Part shown: positions 1 through 5,464 of the stretch, piece after piece
How the letters are laid out: each line of letters begins with the position of its first letter
Position numbering within the stretch: position 1 is the stretch's first letter
DNA from: Flavobacteriaceae bacterium
GTDB taxonomy: Bacteria > Bacteroidota > Bacteroidia > Flavobacteriales > Flavobacteriaceae
Assembly (NCBI GenBank): GCA_018623655.1
Contig: JAAZVG010000109.1
Coordinates: forward strand, 1 to 5,464
Direction of reading: 5' to 3'
DNA length: 5,464 bases
Translations under genes and position numbers: made by a program
Notes under the pieces: model-generated
Database searches by the model: none
What the model saw: the letters and a program-made list of their open reading frames with translations, nothing else
Told to the model about the DNA's origin: nothing

Positions 1-45
1 GACAAGTGCATCAAATTGTTTTTTTAGCTTTTCATCTCTTGGCAT
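1..45 (-). CDS. 5' end of an unidentified gene, cut by the window edge
   Basis: Reading leftward from a CAT at 43-45 gives an open frame starting MPRDEKLKKQFDALV that runs off the window. Only 15 residues are visible. They are charged and lysine-rich, as in a soluble protein, with no signal peptide. I do not recognise the family from so little. The start is supported by a near-perfect Bacteroidota -7 element (TATTTTTG) a few bases upstream and by the absence of any coding signal between 46 and 230. The gene points away from the rest of the window, so it is not in an operon with anything visible here. Confidence 0.55.
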   Translation of the reverse strand, partial: MPRDEKLKKQFDALV

Positions 46-49
46 TCTA

Positions 50-57
50 CAAAAATA
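50..57 (-). promoter_or_regulatory. Bacteroidota-type -7 promoter element for the leftmost gene
   Basis: On the minus strand this octamer is TATTTTTG, a full match to the Bacteroidota consensus TAnnTTTG. It ends only 4 bases before the ATG at 45, so transcription would begin at or within a few bases of the start codon, giving a leaderless or nearly leaderless mRNA. No clear -33 TTG/TTTG element lies at the usual distance upstream. A second, one-mismatch octamer (TATACTTG) is at 58-65. The assignment rests on the motif and its position alone. Confidence 0.45.
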
Positions 58-207
58 CAAGTATAGTTATAGGAATACACCGATTTCCAGTTGTTATAAG
101 GGTGTATATCGCCCATAATTAATGATTCCCTATTAAATTAGGATGGTGTTACTCTAAGTTTTTGTTTTTGTTGTTAGTACACACGATGCCAAACAAGCCT
201 GGCTAAG

Positions 208-237
208 ACCCCGCAGGAATGCGGGGTTTTTTATTTT
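208..237 (+). terminator. Strong rho-independent terminator, plus-strand orientation
   Basis: A 7-bp perfect stem, ACCCCGC (208-214) and GCGGGGT (221-227), encloses the 6-base loop AGGAAT and runs into a T-tract (TTTTTTATTTT, about 227-237). On the minus strand the stem is followed by TCTTAG, a poor U-tract, so it should work mainly on plus-strand transcripts. Its T-tract overlaps the last codons and stop of the minus-strand phosphatase. It may weakly terminate that gene as well, since the stem begins 3 bases after the TAA. No recognisable plus-strand gene lies between 46 and 207. The only short frame reaching it ends in MPNKPG at 206, has an ATG only at 186, and is not credible as a gene. 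Confidence 0.8.
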
Positions 238-962
238 GGAGCAAGATTTCTTCCTGGCTCGCCTGGATACAACTCATTTAAGGGGTCACTCTGCCAATAT
301 TCTTTCGTATCTACATCTAAAAGGGTTACTCCTCCCATAAAGGCAGCTCCTGTGTCAACATTCCAAACGTTTGCGGCTCGCTGAGGTGAAACAAAAGCGT
401 CTTTCGAAATAGGAGTGTGCCCGATAAAAATCTCATTATAGCGCTTTAACCTCGGAGGTAGTTCTTCATCAGCTGTTCTTTCTACAACTTTTGCTAGTTC
501 CCATAAAGTGCGATCCCAATAAAACATTTTCGAAAAATACTCCTGTTCAACACCTCTCAGATTAGTGAACCCCGCATGAAGAAAAAGTCGATTTTGATGA
601 TCTATCCTATAATCTTCTAGATTTTGTAAGAAAGCGATATGAAGTTCCTTATGTGTTGGTTCAAGACCATCATAACTATCTTTTGTGGCTTTGCCTCCAT
701 GAAGTAACCAGTTTTCAGGAGCCTCAGACTTGGTGAGATAATTCAAGCAGAGGTCATCGTGATTGCCTCGGATAAAAGTACAGTTGTATTGATCTCTAAG
801 AGTAATTAAGAAGTCGATCGTTTGATGTGCATCACTCCATCCGTCAACGTAGTCCCCCAGAAAAATAAGATGGTCTCGTTCGGTGACATTTGCTCGATCT
901 AAAACCTGTTGTAATCCCTTTTTGCCCGAATGAATATCTCCTATAGTTAGTGTACGTTTCAA
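231..962 (-). CDS. Metallophosphoesterase of the calcineurin-like / PPP Ser/Thr phosphatase type
   Basis: A 243-residue cytoplasmic protein with the ordered motifs of the PPP metallophosphatase fold: GDIH (8-11), GDYVDG (36-41), RGNHDD (65-70), HAG (129-131) and GHTP (181-184). The Asp, His and Asn residues of these motifs would bind two metal ions for phosphoester hydrolysis. The family includes protein Ser/Thr phosphatases and ApaH-type dinucleoside tetraphosphatases, so the substrate cannot be read from the sequence. Position 40-41 is DG, where classical PPP enzymes have DRG, and position 12 is Ser where Gly is usual. The tail (WNVDTGAAF, then LYPGEPGR) looks like a Bacteroidota subfamily. 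The start is TTG at 960-962: an in-frame TAA lies 9 bases upstream, no ATG is available, and MKRTLTIGDIH is the expected N-terminus. It is divergent from the sugar kinase. Confidence 0.9.
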   Translation of the reverse strand: MKRTLTIGDIHSGKKGLQQVLDRANVTERDHLIFLGDYVDGWSDAHQTIDFLITLRDQYNCTFIRGNHDDLCLNYLTKSEAPENWLLHGGKATKDSYDGLEPTHKELHIAFLQNLEDYRIDHQNRLFLHAGFTNLRGVEQEYFSKMFYWDRTLWELAKVVERTADEELPPRLKRYNEIFIGHTPISKDAFVSPQRAANVWNVDTGAAFMGGVTLLDVDTKEYWQSDPLNELYPGEPGRNLAPK

Positions 963-977
963 TCCTACTGTTTACTT

Positions 978-985
978 CAAAATTA
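978..985 (-). promoter_or_regulatory. Candidate -7 element for the phosphatase gene
   Basis: The minus-strand octamer TAATTTTG fully matches the Bacteroidota TAnnTTTG consensus and lies 15 bases upstream of the TTG start at 962. No TTG/TTTG -33 box is obvious at the usual 17-23 base distance. If used, it would place the transcription start within about 10 bases of the start codon, which supports the short TTG-initiated reading frame. Confidence 0.45.
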
Positions 986-986
986 G

Positions 987-994
987 TACTTTGG
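987..994 (+). promoter_or_regulatory. Candidate -7 element for the sugar kinase gene
   Basis: TACTTTGG matches TAnnTTTG at five of the six fixed positions. It lies 17 bases before the ATG at 1012, so transcription would start just before that ATG. This argues against initiation at the upstream in-frame TTG at 991, which lies inside the element. It directly abuts the oppositely oriented element at 978-985, so the two promoters probably cannot be occupied at once. No clear -33 box is seen. Confidence 0.35.
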
Positions 995-1011
995 AACTTA
1001 AATTCTATCCT

Positions 1012-1953
1012 ATGAAGAAGGTGTTTTGTGTCGGAGAGTTATTGATTGATTTCGTTGGGCAGGGAGGACACCCTTCCCTTTCTAAAACCGATCAATTTCT
1101 CAAAAAAGCGGGTGGAGCCCCTGCTAACGTAGCAGCAGCTGTAAGCCGTCTAGGTAGTCAGGCATATTTCGTTGGAGCTGTTGGCAAAGATCCATTTGGT
1201 AATTTCTTGATAGAAACACTCAGCCAAGAAGGTGTAGCTCTTCATTTCTTGCAACAAGTTCCCACCTTCACAACCTTGGCTTTCGTTAACCTTGGAGTAG
1301 ATGGTGAGCGGGATTTTGTGTTTTCAAGAGGAGCTGACCAAGAACTCAATTACGATCCTTCTTTATCCGATCAATTAACCAATCAAATTGTGCATTTCGG
1401 AGCAGCCACATCTTTTTTAGGTGGAAATCTAGAAAATACATATTCTAGGTATCTCGATGAAGCAATAGCTAAGGGGGCGCTCATCAGCTTTGATCCGAAT
1501 TACCGTCACGACCTACACCGATTTGATATCGAAGATTTTATTCAAAAATCACTTCACTTCATATCCAAAGCTCATCTGATAAAACTCAGTGAAGAAGAGG
1601 CAAAGTTAATAGCGAATTCAAATCATCTTGAGGAGGCCTGCCGCTTCTTACACAAACAAACCAGTGCAACGATTTGCATAACCTTAGGAAAAGAAGGTAC
1701 ACTGTTAAGTCTCGATACTGAACATCAAATTAAGGTCCCCACAATACCTATAAAAGCCATTGATACTACTGGCTCTGGAGACGCGTTCATTGGCTGCCTA
1801 CTCGCTACACTCTCAAAATCAGATTCGACAGACAATCTAAAAGATGAGTCGTGGATGACTAAAGCTGTAAATATGGCGAACAAAGCAGGGGCATTCACCG
1901 CTCAAAATTATGGTGCCATTGCAGCTCTTCCCAAAGAAAAGGATCTTCTTTAA
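1012..1953 (+). CDS. PfkB-family carbohydrate kinase, fructokinase-like
   Basis: A 313-residue cytoplasmic sugar kinase of the PfkB/ribokinase fold, which transfers the ATP gamma-phosphate to a sugar hydroxyl. The N-terminus MKKVFCVGELLIDF is typical. PfkB signature 1 is at about 31-48 (KKAGGAPANVAAAVSRLG) and contains substrate-side residues. DPNYR is at 161-165. Signature 2, DTTGSGDAFIG, is at 251-261, with the anion-hole glycines and Asp257 as catalytic base. The GGAPANVA and DPNYR wording is closest to bacterial fructokinases, so fructose to fructose 6-phosphate is the best guess. Related 2-keto-3-deoxygluconate kinases and other hexose kinases are possible. The length is normal for the family. 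I chose ATG at 1012 over an in-frame TTG at 991, because the conserved N-terminus begins here and the TTG lies in the promoter-like element. No Shine-Dalgarno is visible. Confidence 0.9.
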   Translation: MKKVFCVGELLIDFVGQGGHPSLSKTDQFLKKAGGAPANVAAAVSRLGSQAYFVGAVGKDPFGNFLIETLSQEGVALHFLQQVPTFTTLAFVNLGVDGERDFVFSRGADQELNYDPSLSDQLTNQIVHFGAATSFLGGNLENTYSRYLDEAIAKGALISFDPNYRHDLHRFDIEDFIQKSLHFISKAHLIKLSEEEAKLIANSNHLEEACRFLHKQTSATICITLGKEGTLLSLDTEHQIKVPTIPIKAIDTTGSGDAFIGCLLATLSKSDSTDNLKDESWMTKAVNMANKAGAFTAQNYGAIAALPKEKDLL

Positions 1954-1956
1954 TCA

Positions 1957-3090
1957 CTAGTTATATCTAACTTTTCGAATCACTCTGAGTGACTCTTTTA
2001 ATGAAGTGTAGGCTTCCTCGTCTATTGATTTCAAAAGTGCACGAGCATGCTCTAATTGTTCTTTAGCCTCGTCAAAGCCGTTTAAAAAGCAAATCAAATA
2101 GGTGTCTGGAAGGCGTCTTAAATCGATTAATTGATCTTCAGAGAGACGAACTTTTTGCTCGAGTAACTTAACCAGGGTATTATTAGTATTATATACATGA
2201 AATAATTCTCGGGTATCGTAGCGTGGGGGTTCAAAAATAAGTTCTGTATTCATCTGATAGGTTCCATTTTCTTCGAAGCGAATCTCTAATCGCTCGAGCG
2301 GATAGTATTTTTTTTCTCCTAAACCCAAGAATACATATTCGGTTAGACTAAATGTGTCATCAGTATAAGTGATTTCAATTTCATCAAGGGCAGAATAAAA
2401 TAGTCTAACCTGCTCGTTGATAAGCTCAATGTCGACTCTAGAATAGTACGTTTTATCCTTGACTTTTTTTAGTTGTCCGGCCCAACACACTACAAATTGC
2501 TCCTTAAAAACCTTATAGTCACTGGGCATGTCAGGGTGACGATTTCGAATAAAGTCAATCACTCCATCAAGAGTAAGTTCAATATTATTTTCAGCGTGGC
2601 GCTCTAAATCTTGAACAATAGAGGAATTGGTATCGCGCAGTTCAGATTCAAAGTTCTTAGGAACTGACATGCTCCCCTCTCGATAAAAGACAGCTCCGCC
2701 GTAGTATTTCCAGATGTTCTTGCGCAGAGAACAAAGTTTCCCAGAAGATCGAATCGTTATCAGCCCTACCACTCGATTTTCTGGTAAGTGTGGAAAAGGG
2801 ATGTTCTCATAAGAAACTTTAGGCGGATGATCGAGGTAGGCATTGACCAGATTCTGAATTTTACTGTCATCAAAAAAATCAACACCAATAATATTACTGT
2901 CTAGATCTTCCACCCCAACCACAATGTATGAGTTATTCAAAGGGTTGGTGTTAGCCAAAGCGCAAACGTGCTTGAGAAACTTCGCCTTACCTTCTTTTTC
3001 ACCTATAGAAATACTGCGTTTTTTATCATAAAAACTATTCTCATCATTGTGAGCGAGTAAATTTTTAATCAAAAGACGCTTATTAATCAT
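1957..3090 (-). CDS. Schlafen AlbA_2-domain protein, putative nucleic-acid-binding protein
   Basis: A 377-residue soluble protein. The N-terminal part (about 18-145) resembles the Schlafen AlbA_2 domain (often annotated 'ATP-binding protein' or 'putative DNA-binding domain'). Visible marks are GKAKFLKHVCALANT (34-48), the strand-and-turn NSYIVVGVED (53-62), IIGVDFFDD (67-75), and a strand ending YREGS at 136-140. The first 25 residues are basic. Residues about 150-377 match no fold I can name; they are mixed alpha/beta and end in a charged, probably helical stretch (about 340-373) with basic last residues. I see no Walker motif, transmembrane segment or signal peptide. Some AlbA_2 proteins bind nucleic acid or act as RNases, but no activity can be assigned here. 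The ATG at 3090 lies 3 bases after the stop of the aldo/keto reductase, with no Shine-Dalgarno, which suggests co-transcription and coupled translation. Confidence 0.8.
   Translation of the reverse strand: MINKRLLIKNLLAHNDENSFYDKKRSISIGEKEGKAKFLKHVCALANTNPLNNSYIVVGVEDLDSNIIGVDFFDDSKIQNLVNAYLDHPPKVSYENIPFPHLPENRVVGLITIRSSGKLCSLRKNIWKYYGGAVFYREGSMSVPKNFESELRDTNSSIVQDLERHAENNIELTLDGVIDFIRNRHPDMPSDYKVFKEQFVVCWAGQLKKVKDKTYYSRVDIELINEQVRLFYSALDEIEITYTDDTFSLTEYVFLGLGEKKYYPLERLEIRFEENGTYQMNTELIFEPPRYDTRELFHVYNTNNTLVKLLEQKVRLSEDQLIDLRRLPDTYLICFLNGFDEAKEQLEHARALLKSIDEEAYTSLKESLRVIRKVRYN
1980..2000 (+). terminator. Weak hairpin that may terminate sugar kinase transcription
   Basis: TCACT (1980-1984) and AGTGA (1988-1992) form a 5-bp perfect stem around a CTG loop, followed by CTCTTTTA. 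It begins 27 bases after the kinase stop codon and lies inside the last codons of the convergent AlbA_2 gene. The stem is short and the T-run modest, so it may be chance. It is the only terminator-like structure I see at this tail-to-tail junction. Confidence 0.2.
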
Positions 3091-3093
3091 AAT

Positions 3094-3957
3094 CTAAGGA
3101 ACTCTTGCGCCCTTTGCTGCCTCTAATAATATAAACCAGTCTTCAAGTTCTAACTCAGTCTCAAATCCTTTTTTAGCATCGGCTAGTCGATCTAGCTTGG
3201 TCGTTCCTACTACAGGACTAATTTTAGACGGATGCTTCGCCAGAAAGGCCAAAGCTAATCCTGCCAAATCAGTATCATATTTATCTAATAGATCAACAGC
3301 TGCTTCTCTAATTCGAGCCACGGATGGGTCTTGGACATTTTTAAACAAACTGCCGAGAGGCGACCACGCCATAGGCTCAACATTTAACTGTTTGGCCTGA
3401 TCTAGGGTGCCATCATACATAGCGTCAGTATGAGTAATCGAACATTGGACTTGATTGGCTTCTACCGGAGCAAATCGCATAATACTGTCTACCTGATGCG
3501 GAAGAAAATTGGACAAACCAAATGACTTAATTTTTCCTTGATCTAATAGTGTTGCTACGGCAAAACCCACCTGCTCAGTATCGAGAAGTGGACTGGGTCT
3601 ATGGAGCAAAAAAAGATCTAAATAATCGGTTCCTAAGTTCTTTAAACTTCGTTCTGCCGACTCAATAATATACTTTGAATCATATTGGTAATGCTTGACT
3701 CTGTTGGCTCTGCCTCTTGTCATTTGAATTCCACACTTAGTAATAAGTTCAATGTCTTCTCTTGCTACATTTGACTGTTTCAGCGCTGCACCAAATTCAA
3801 ATTCAGTAGTGTAATCCCCATAAATATCTGCATGGTCAAATCGATTTAATCCCAATTCTAGTGCTCCTTCTATTCGATTTGCCATTTCATTATTATTCAA
3901 AGCGCTTCCCCAACAACCCCAAGTCATTGTTCCAACTACCAGTGAGTGTTTTTTCAT
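3094..3957 (-). CDS. Aldo/keto reductase, YdhF-like oxidoreductase
   Basis: A 287-residue cytoplasmic (beta/alpha)8-barrel oxidoreductase, expected to reduce aldehydes or ketones with NADPH. The catalytic tetrad is complete: Asp41 and Tyr46 in FDHADIYG (40-47), Lys74 in ITKCG (72-76) and His119 in LLHRP (117-121). Other family marks are GLSNF (147-151), NQV (168-170) and MAWSPLG (196-202). VVGTTKLDRL (249-258) is the C-terminal cofactor-binding segment, with Lys254 and Arg257 placed to contact the NADPH 2'-phosphate. The wording DHADIYG, TKCGI, HRPSPLLD and DGTLDQ, and a C-terminus ending in VP, closely follow E. coli YdhF, whose physiological substrate is not established as far as I know. 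The length is normal for this subgroup. ATG at 3957 gives the expected N-terminus; the upstream bases are A/T-rich with no Shine-Dalgarno. It leads a likely two-gene unit with the AlbA_2 gene. Confidence 0.92.
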   Translation of the reverse strand: MKKHSLVVGTMTWGCWGSALNNNEMANRIEGALELGLNRFDHADIYGDYTTEFEFGAALKQSNVAREDIELITKCGIQMTRGRANRVKHYQYDSKYIIESAERSLKNLGTDYLDLFLLHRPSPLLDTEQVGFAVATLLDQGKIKSFGLSNFLPHQVDSIMRFAPVEANQVQCSITHTDAMYDGTLDQAKQLNVEPMAWSPLGSLFKNVQDPSVARIREAAVDLLDKYDTDLAGLALAFLAKHPSKISPVVGTTKLDRLADAKKGFETELELEDWFILLEAAKGARVP

Positions 3958-3984
3958 ATTTATTTGTTTTCAGGCCATAAGTTA

Positions 3985-3992
3985 CAACATTA
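3985..3992 (-). promoter_or_regulatory. Possible -7 element for the AKR/AlbA_2 gene pair
   Basis: The minus-strand octamer TAATGTTG differs from TAnnTTTG at one fixed position and lies 27 bases upstream of the reductase ATG. No convincing -33 box accompanies it. It is the best match in the 150-base divergent region before the reductase, but with a single mismatch and A/T-rich surroundings chance is a real possibility. Confidence 0.22.
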
Positions 3993-4071
3993 TAAAAGCG
4001 AAAAGTTTGTGAAAACCTCATTAAAACAGGCATTTTTAACCTATCATTAACAAGAGAAAGCAATAAGAATT

Positions 4072-4080
4072 TAGAATTTG
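4072..4080 (+). promoter_or_regulatory. Possible -7 element for the MoxR/DUF58 operon
   Basis: TAGAATTTG has the two halves of the Bacteroidota -7 element (TA and TTTG) but separated by three bases instead of two. It ends 27 bases before the MoxR ATG. An imperfect direct repeat lies upstream (AACCTCATTAA near 4014-4024 and AACCTATCATTAA near 4038-4050) and could be a regulator site or chance. No -33 TTG is visible. The MoxR operon needs a promoter in the 150-base gap 3958-4107, and this is the best candidate. Confidence 0.25.
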
Positions 4081-4107
4081 CGCCCTCTAAACCTAAGATA
4101 GAGCGAA

Positions 4108-5097
4108 ATGAGTGTAGATATTAGTGTGTTAAATGACAAAATAGCAAAGGACAGTGCTTTTATTACCGCATTGAAAAATGAGGTGTCAAAGGCTATTGTC
4201 GGACAAAATCATATGGTAGACAGCCTCTTAATTGGTCTTCTTGCTAAGGGACACATTTTACTCGAAGGGGTGCCGGGGCTTGCTAAAACTTTAGCGATTA
4301 ATACCCTGTCTAAAGCGGTTAAAGGTAGTTTTAGTAGAATTCAGTTTACTCCTGATCTACTACCTGCAGATGTAATCGGAACCGTGATCTACAACATGAA
4401 TGATCAAGCCTTTAATGTCAAGAAAGGTCCGATTTTTGCCAATTTCGTGTTAGCTGATGAAATCAACCGTGCACCAGCAAAGGTTCAATCGGCACTTCTA
4501 GAAGCGATGCAAGAAAAGCAAGTGACTATTGGCGATGAAACTTTTAAGCTCGATCAACCCTTTCTTGTTATGGCAACACAAAACCCTGTTGAGCAAGAAG
4601 GAACCTATACCCTGCCAGAAGCTCAAGTCGACCGTTTCATGTTAAAGGTGGTTATTGATTATCCAAAAAGAGAAGATGAACAACTCATAATAAGGCAGAA
4701 TCTAGCGTCAGCAGCAACTAAAATTAATGCGGTTCTGAGCACAAAAGATCTTATTAAAGCCCAAGAAAGTGTGAACGAGGTATATCTAGACGAGAAGATC
4801 GAGCAATATATTGTTGACCTCATTTTTGCAACTAGATTCCCAGAAAATTATGGGCTCTCAAATTTGAAATCGCTTATTAGTTTCGGGGCTTCACCCAGAG
4901 GAAGTATCAGCCTTGCAAAGGCTGCAAAATGCTATGCCTTTATCCAAGGAAGAGGATTTGTGGTTCCTGAAGATGTGCGTGCGGTAATTTTCGATGTGCT
5001 AAGACACCGAATTGGACTAACCTATGAGGCAGAAGCTGAATCAATCGGAAGTGCGCAAATCATTGAACAAGTTCTAGAAGCTGTCAAAGTACCTTAA
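4108..5097 (+). CDS. MoxR-family AAA+ ATPase
   Basis: A 329-residue cytoplasmic AAA+ ATPase of the MoxR class, a family proposed to act as chaperones that use ATP hydrolysis to remodel or activate VWA-domain partners. Motifs in order are Walker A GVPGLAKT (54-61), Walker B FVLADEINR (113-121) with Asp117-Glu118, and sensor 1 VMATQNP (154-160). The arginine finger is probably Arg176 in EAQVDRF, and sensor 2 is Arg264 in GASPRGS. The lid domain follows to the end. QFTPDLLPADVIG (79-91) and EAMQEKQVT (132-140) are standard MoxR segments. Length and motifs are complete, so the protein should be active. The ATG at 4108 gives a normal N-terminal helix before the VGQ motif (31-33); only a weak purine stretch (GAGCGAA) precedes it. 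A DUF58 gene starts 8 bases after its stop, the usual first pair of the Bacteroidota Bat operon. Confidence 0.95.
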   Translation: MSVDISVLNDKIAKDSAFITALKNEVSKAIVGQNHMVDSLLIGLLAKGHILLEGVPGLAKTLAINTLSKAVKGSFSRIQFTPDLLPADVIGTVIYNMNDQAFNVKKGPIFANFVLADEINRAPAKVQSALLEAMQEKQVTIGDETFKLDQPFLVMATQNPVEQEGTYTLPEAQVDRFMLKVVIDYPKREDEQLIIRQNLASAATKINAVLSTKDLIKAQESVNEVYLDEKIEQYIVDLIFATRFPENYGLSNLKSLISFGASPRGSISLAKAAKCYAFIQGRGFVVPEDVRAVIFDVLRHRIGLTYEAEAESIGSAQIIEQVLEAVKVP

Positions 5098-5105
5098 ATA
5101 ATTTC

Positions 5106-5464
5106 ATGCTAGAAGTCTCTGACATTCTTGCCCGAGTTCGAAAGATCGCTCTAAAGACTCGAAGGCTTTCAGACCACGTTTTTGGGGGAGAGTATCACTC
5201 TTCTTTCAAAGGAAGAGGTATGACTTTTAGTGAAGTGCGAAAGTACGAATATGGAGACGACGTAAGAACCATTGACTGGAATGTCACCGCAAGAAACAGA
5301 GAGCCTTATTCAAAGGTTTTTGAAGAAGAACGCGAACTGACTTTAATGCTAGCTGTAGATGTGAGTTCTTCTGGTCTTTTTGGTAGTGGTGAAACTACCA
5401 AAATCGAAAAAAGCATAGAAATTGCAGCCATTCTTGCCTTCTCAGCACTTCAAAATAATGATAA
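5106..5464 (+). CDS. DUF58 family protein, N-terminal part, cut by the window edge
   Basis: The first 119 codons of a DUF58 protein, continuing past the right edge. Family marks are FGGEYHSSFKGRGMTFSEVR (26-45), then YEYGDDVR (47-54), IDWNVTAR (56-63) and VFEEERELTLML (71-82). The DVSSS motif at 85-89 corresponds to the metal-ion-dependent adhesion site (DxSxS) of a VWA-like domain, with Asp85, Ser87 and Ser89 as likely metal ligands. DUF58 proteins are about 290 residues or more, so well over half is missing. No membrane segment is seen in the visible part. The ATG lies 8 bases after the MoxR stop without a Shine-Dalgarno, consistent with translation from the same mRNA. It is probably a partner of the preceding ATPase; its biochemical role is not settled. 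Confidence 0.92.
   Translation, partial: MLEVSDILARVRKIALKTRRLSDHVFGGEYHSSFKGRGMTFSEVRKYEYGDDVRTIDWNVTARNREPYSKVFEEERELTLMLAVDVSSSGLFGSGETTKIEKSIEIAAILAFSALQNND

Noticed and set aside
123..206. Short plus-strand frame ending in MPNKPG just before the terminator, as a leader peptide or small membrane protein
   Set aside because: Its only ATG is at 186, giving six residues. The hydrophobic upstream part comes from a T-rich run, and no promoter, ribosome-binding site or run of regulatory codons is seen.
46..207. tRNA, riboswitch or other structured RNA gene in the left spacer
   Set aside because: No cloverleaf or familiar riboswitch core could be found by eye; only isolated short stems are present.
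991..1011. N-terminal extension of the sugar kinase from TTG at 991
   Set aside because: The extra seven residues precede the conserved PfkB N-terminus, and the TTG lies inside the promoter-like element. The ATG at 1012 fits better.
3197..3400. A 67-codon plus-strand open frame
   Set aside because: It lies wholly antisense to the well-supported aldo/keto reductase, has no recognisable domain or promoter, and is a shadow of the real gene.
3958..4107. Regulator-binding palindrome or small gene in the AKR-MoxR divergent gap
   Set aside because: Only a 4-bp CTCT/AGAG inverted repeat (4085-4088 and 4100-4103) and an imperfect AT-rich direct repeat are visible; neither exceeds what chance gives in such sequence.
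1..5464. Defence system, mobile element or other novel system in this window
   Set aside because: All full genes belong to common families with intact motifs and even composition. AlbA_2 domains occur in some defence proteins, but nothing next to this one (no nuclease, toxin, reverse transcriptase or integrase) supports that role.

Overview
The window reads as ordinary chromosomal DNA of a Bacteroidota bacterium, most likely a member of the Flavobacteriales. Three things point there. The protein families are of flavobacterial type. Start codons lack Shine-Dalgarno sequences and have A/T-rich upstream regions. Octamers matching the Bacteroidota -7 promoter element (TAnnTTTG) sit just upstream of several genes. 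Base composition looks moderately AT-rich and even throughout, and I see no transposase, integrase, phage gene, CRISPR array, rRNA or tRNA.

Left part (1-1953): the first 15 codons of a minus-strand gene run off the left edge. A short non-coding stretch follows and ends in a strong plus-strand intrinsic terminator (208-237) that has no obvious plus-strand gene in front of it. Next is a minus-strand calcineurin-like (PPP-type) phosphoesterase with an inferred TTG start. A plus-strand PfkB-family sugar kinase of fructokinase type is divergent from it. The two share a 49-base intergenic region with abutting, oppositely oriented promoter-like elements.

Middle part (1957-3957): a minus-strand pair, probably one transcript, holds a YdhF-like aldo/keto reductase followed after 3 bases by a 377-residue protein with a Schlafen-type AlbA_2 domain. 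The second gene ends tail-to-tail with the sugar kinase, with only 3 bases between the stop codons.

Right part (4108-5464): a plus-strand MoxR-family AAA+ ATPase is followed after 8 bases by the start of a DUF58 protein, cut by the window edge. MoxR followed by DUF58 is the usual opening of the Bacteroidota Bat ('aerotolerance') operon, which normally continues with BatA/BatB VWA proteins, BatC and BatD. Those would lie to the right of this window.

I found no convincing previously undescribed system. The points most worth a second look are the orphan terminator, the AKR/AlbA_2 gene pair, and the shared promoter region of the phosphatase and the kinase.
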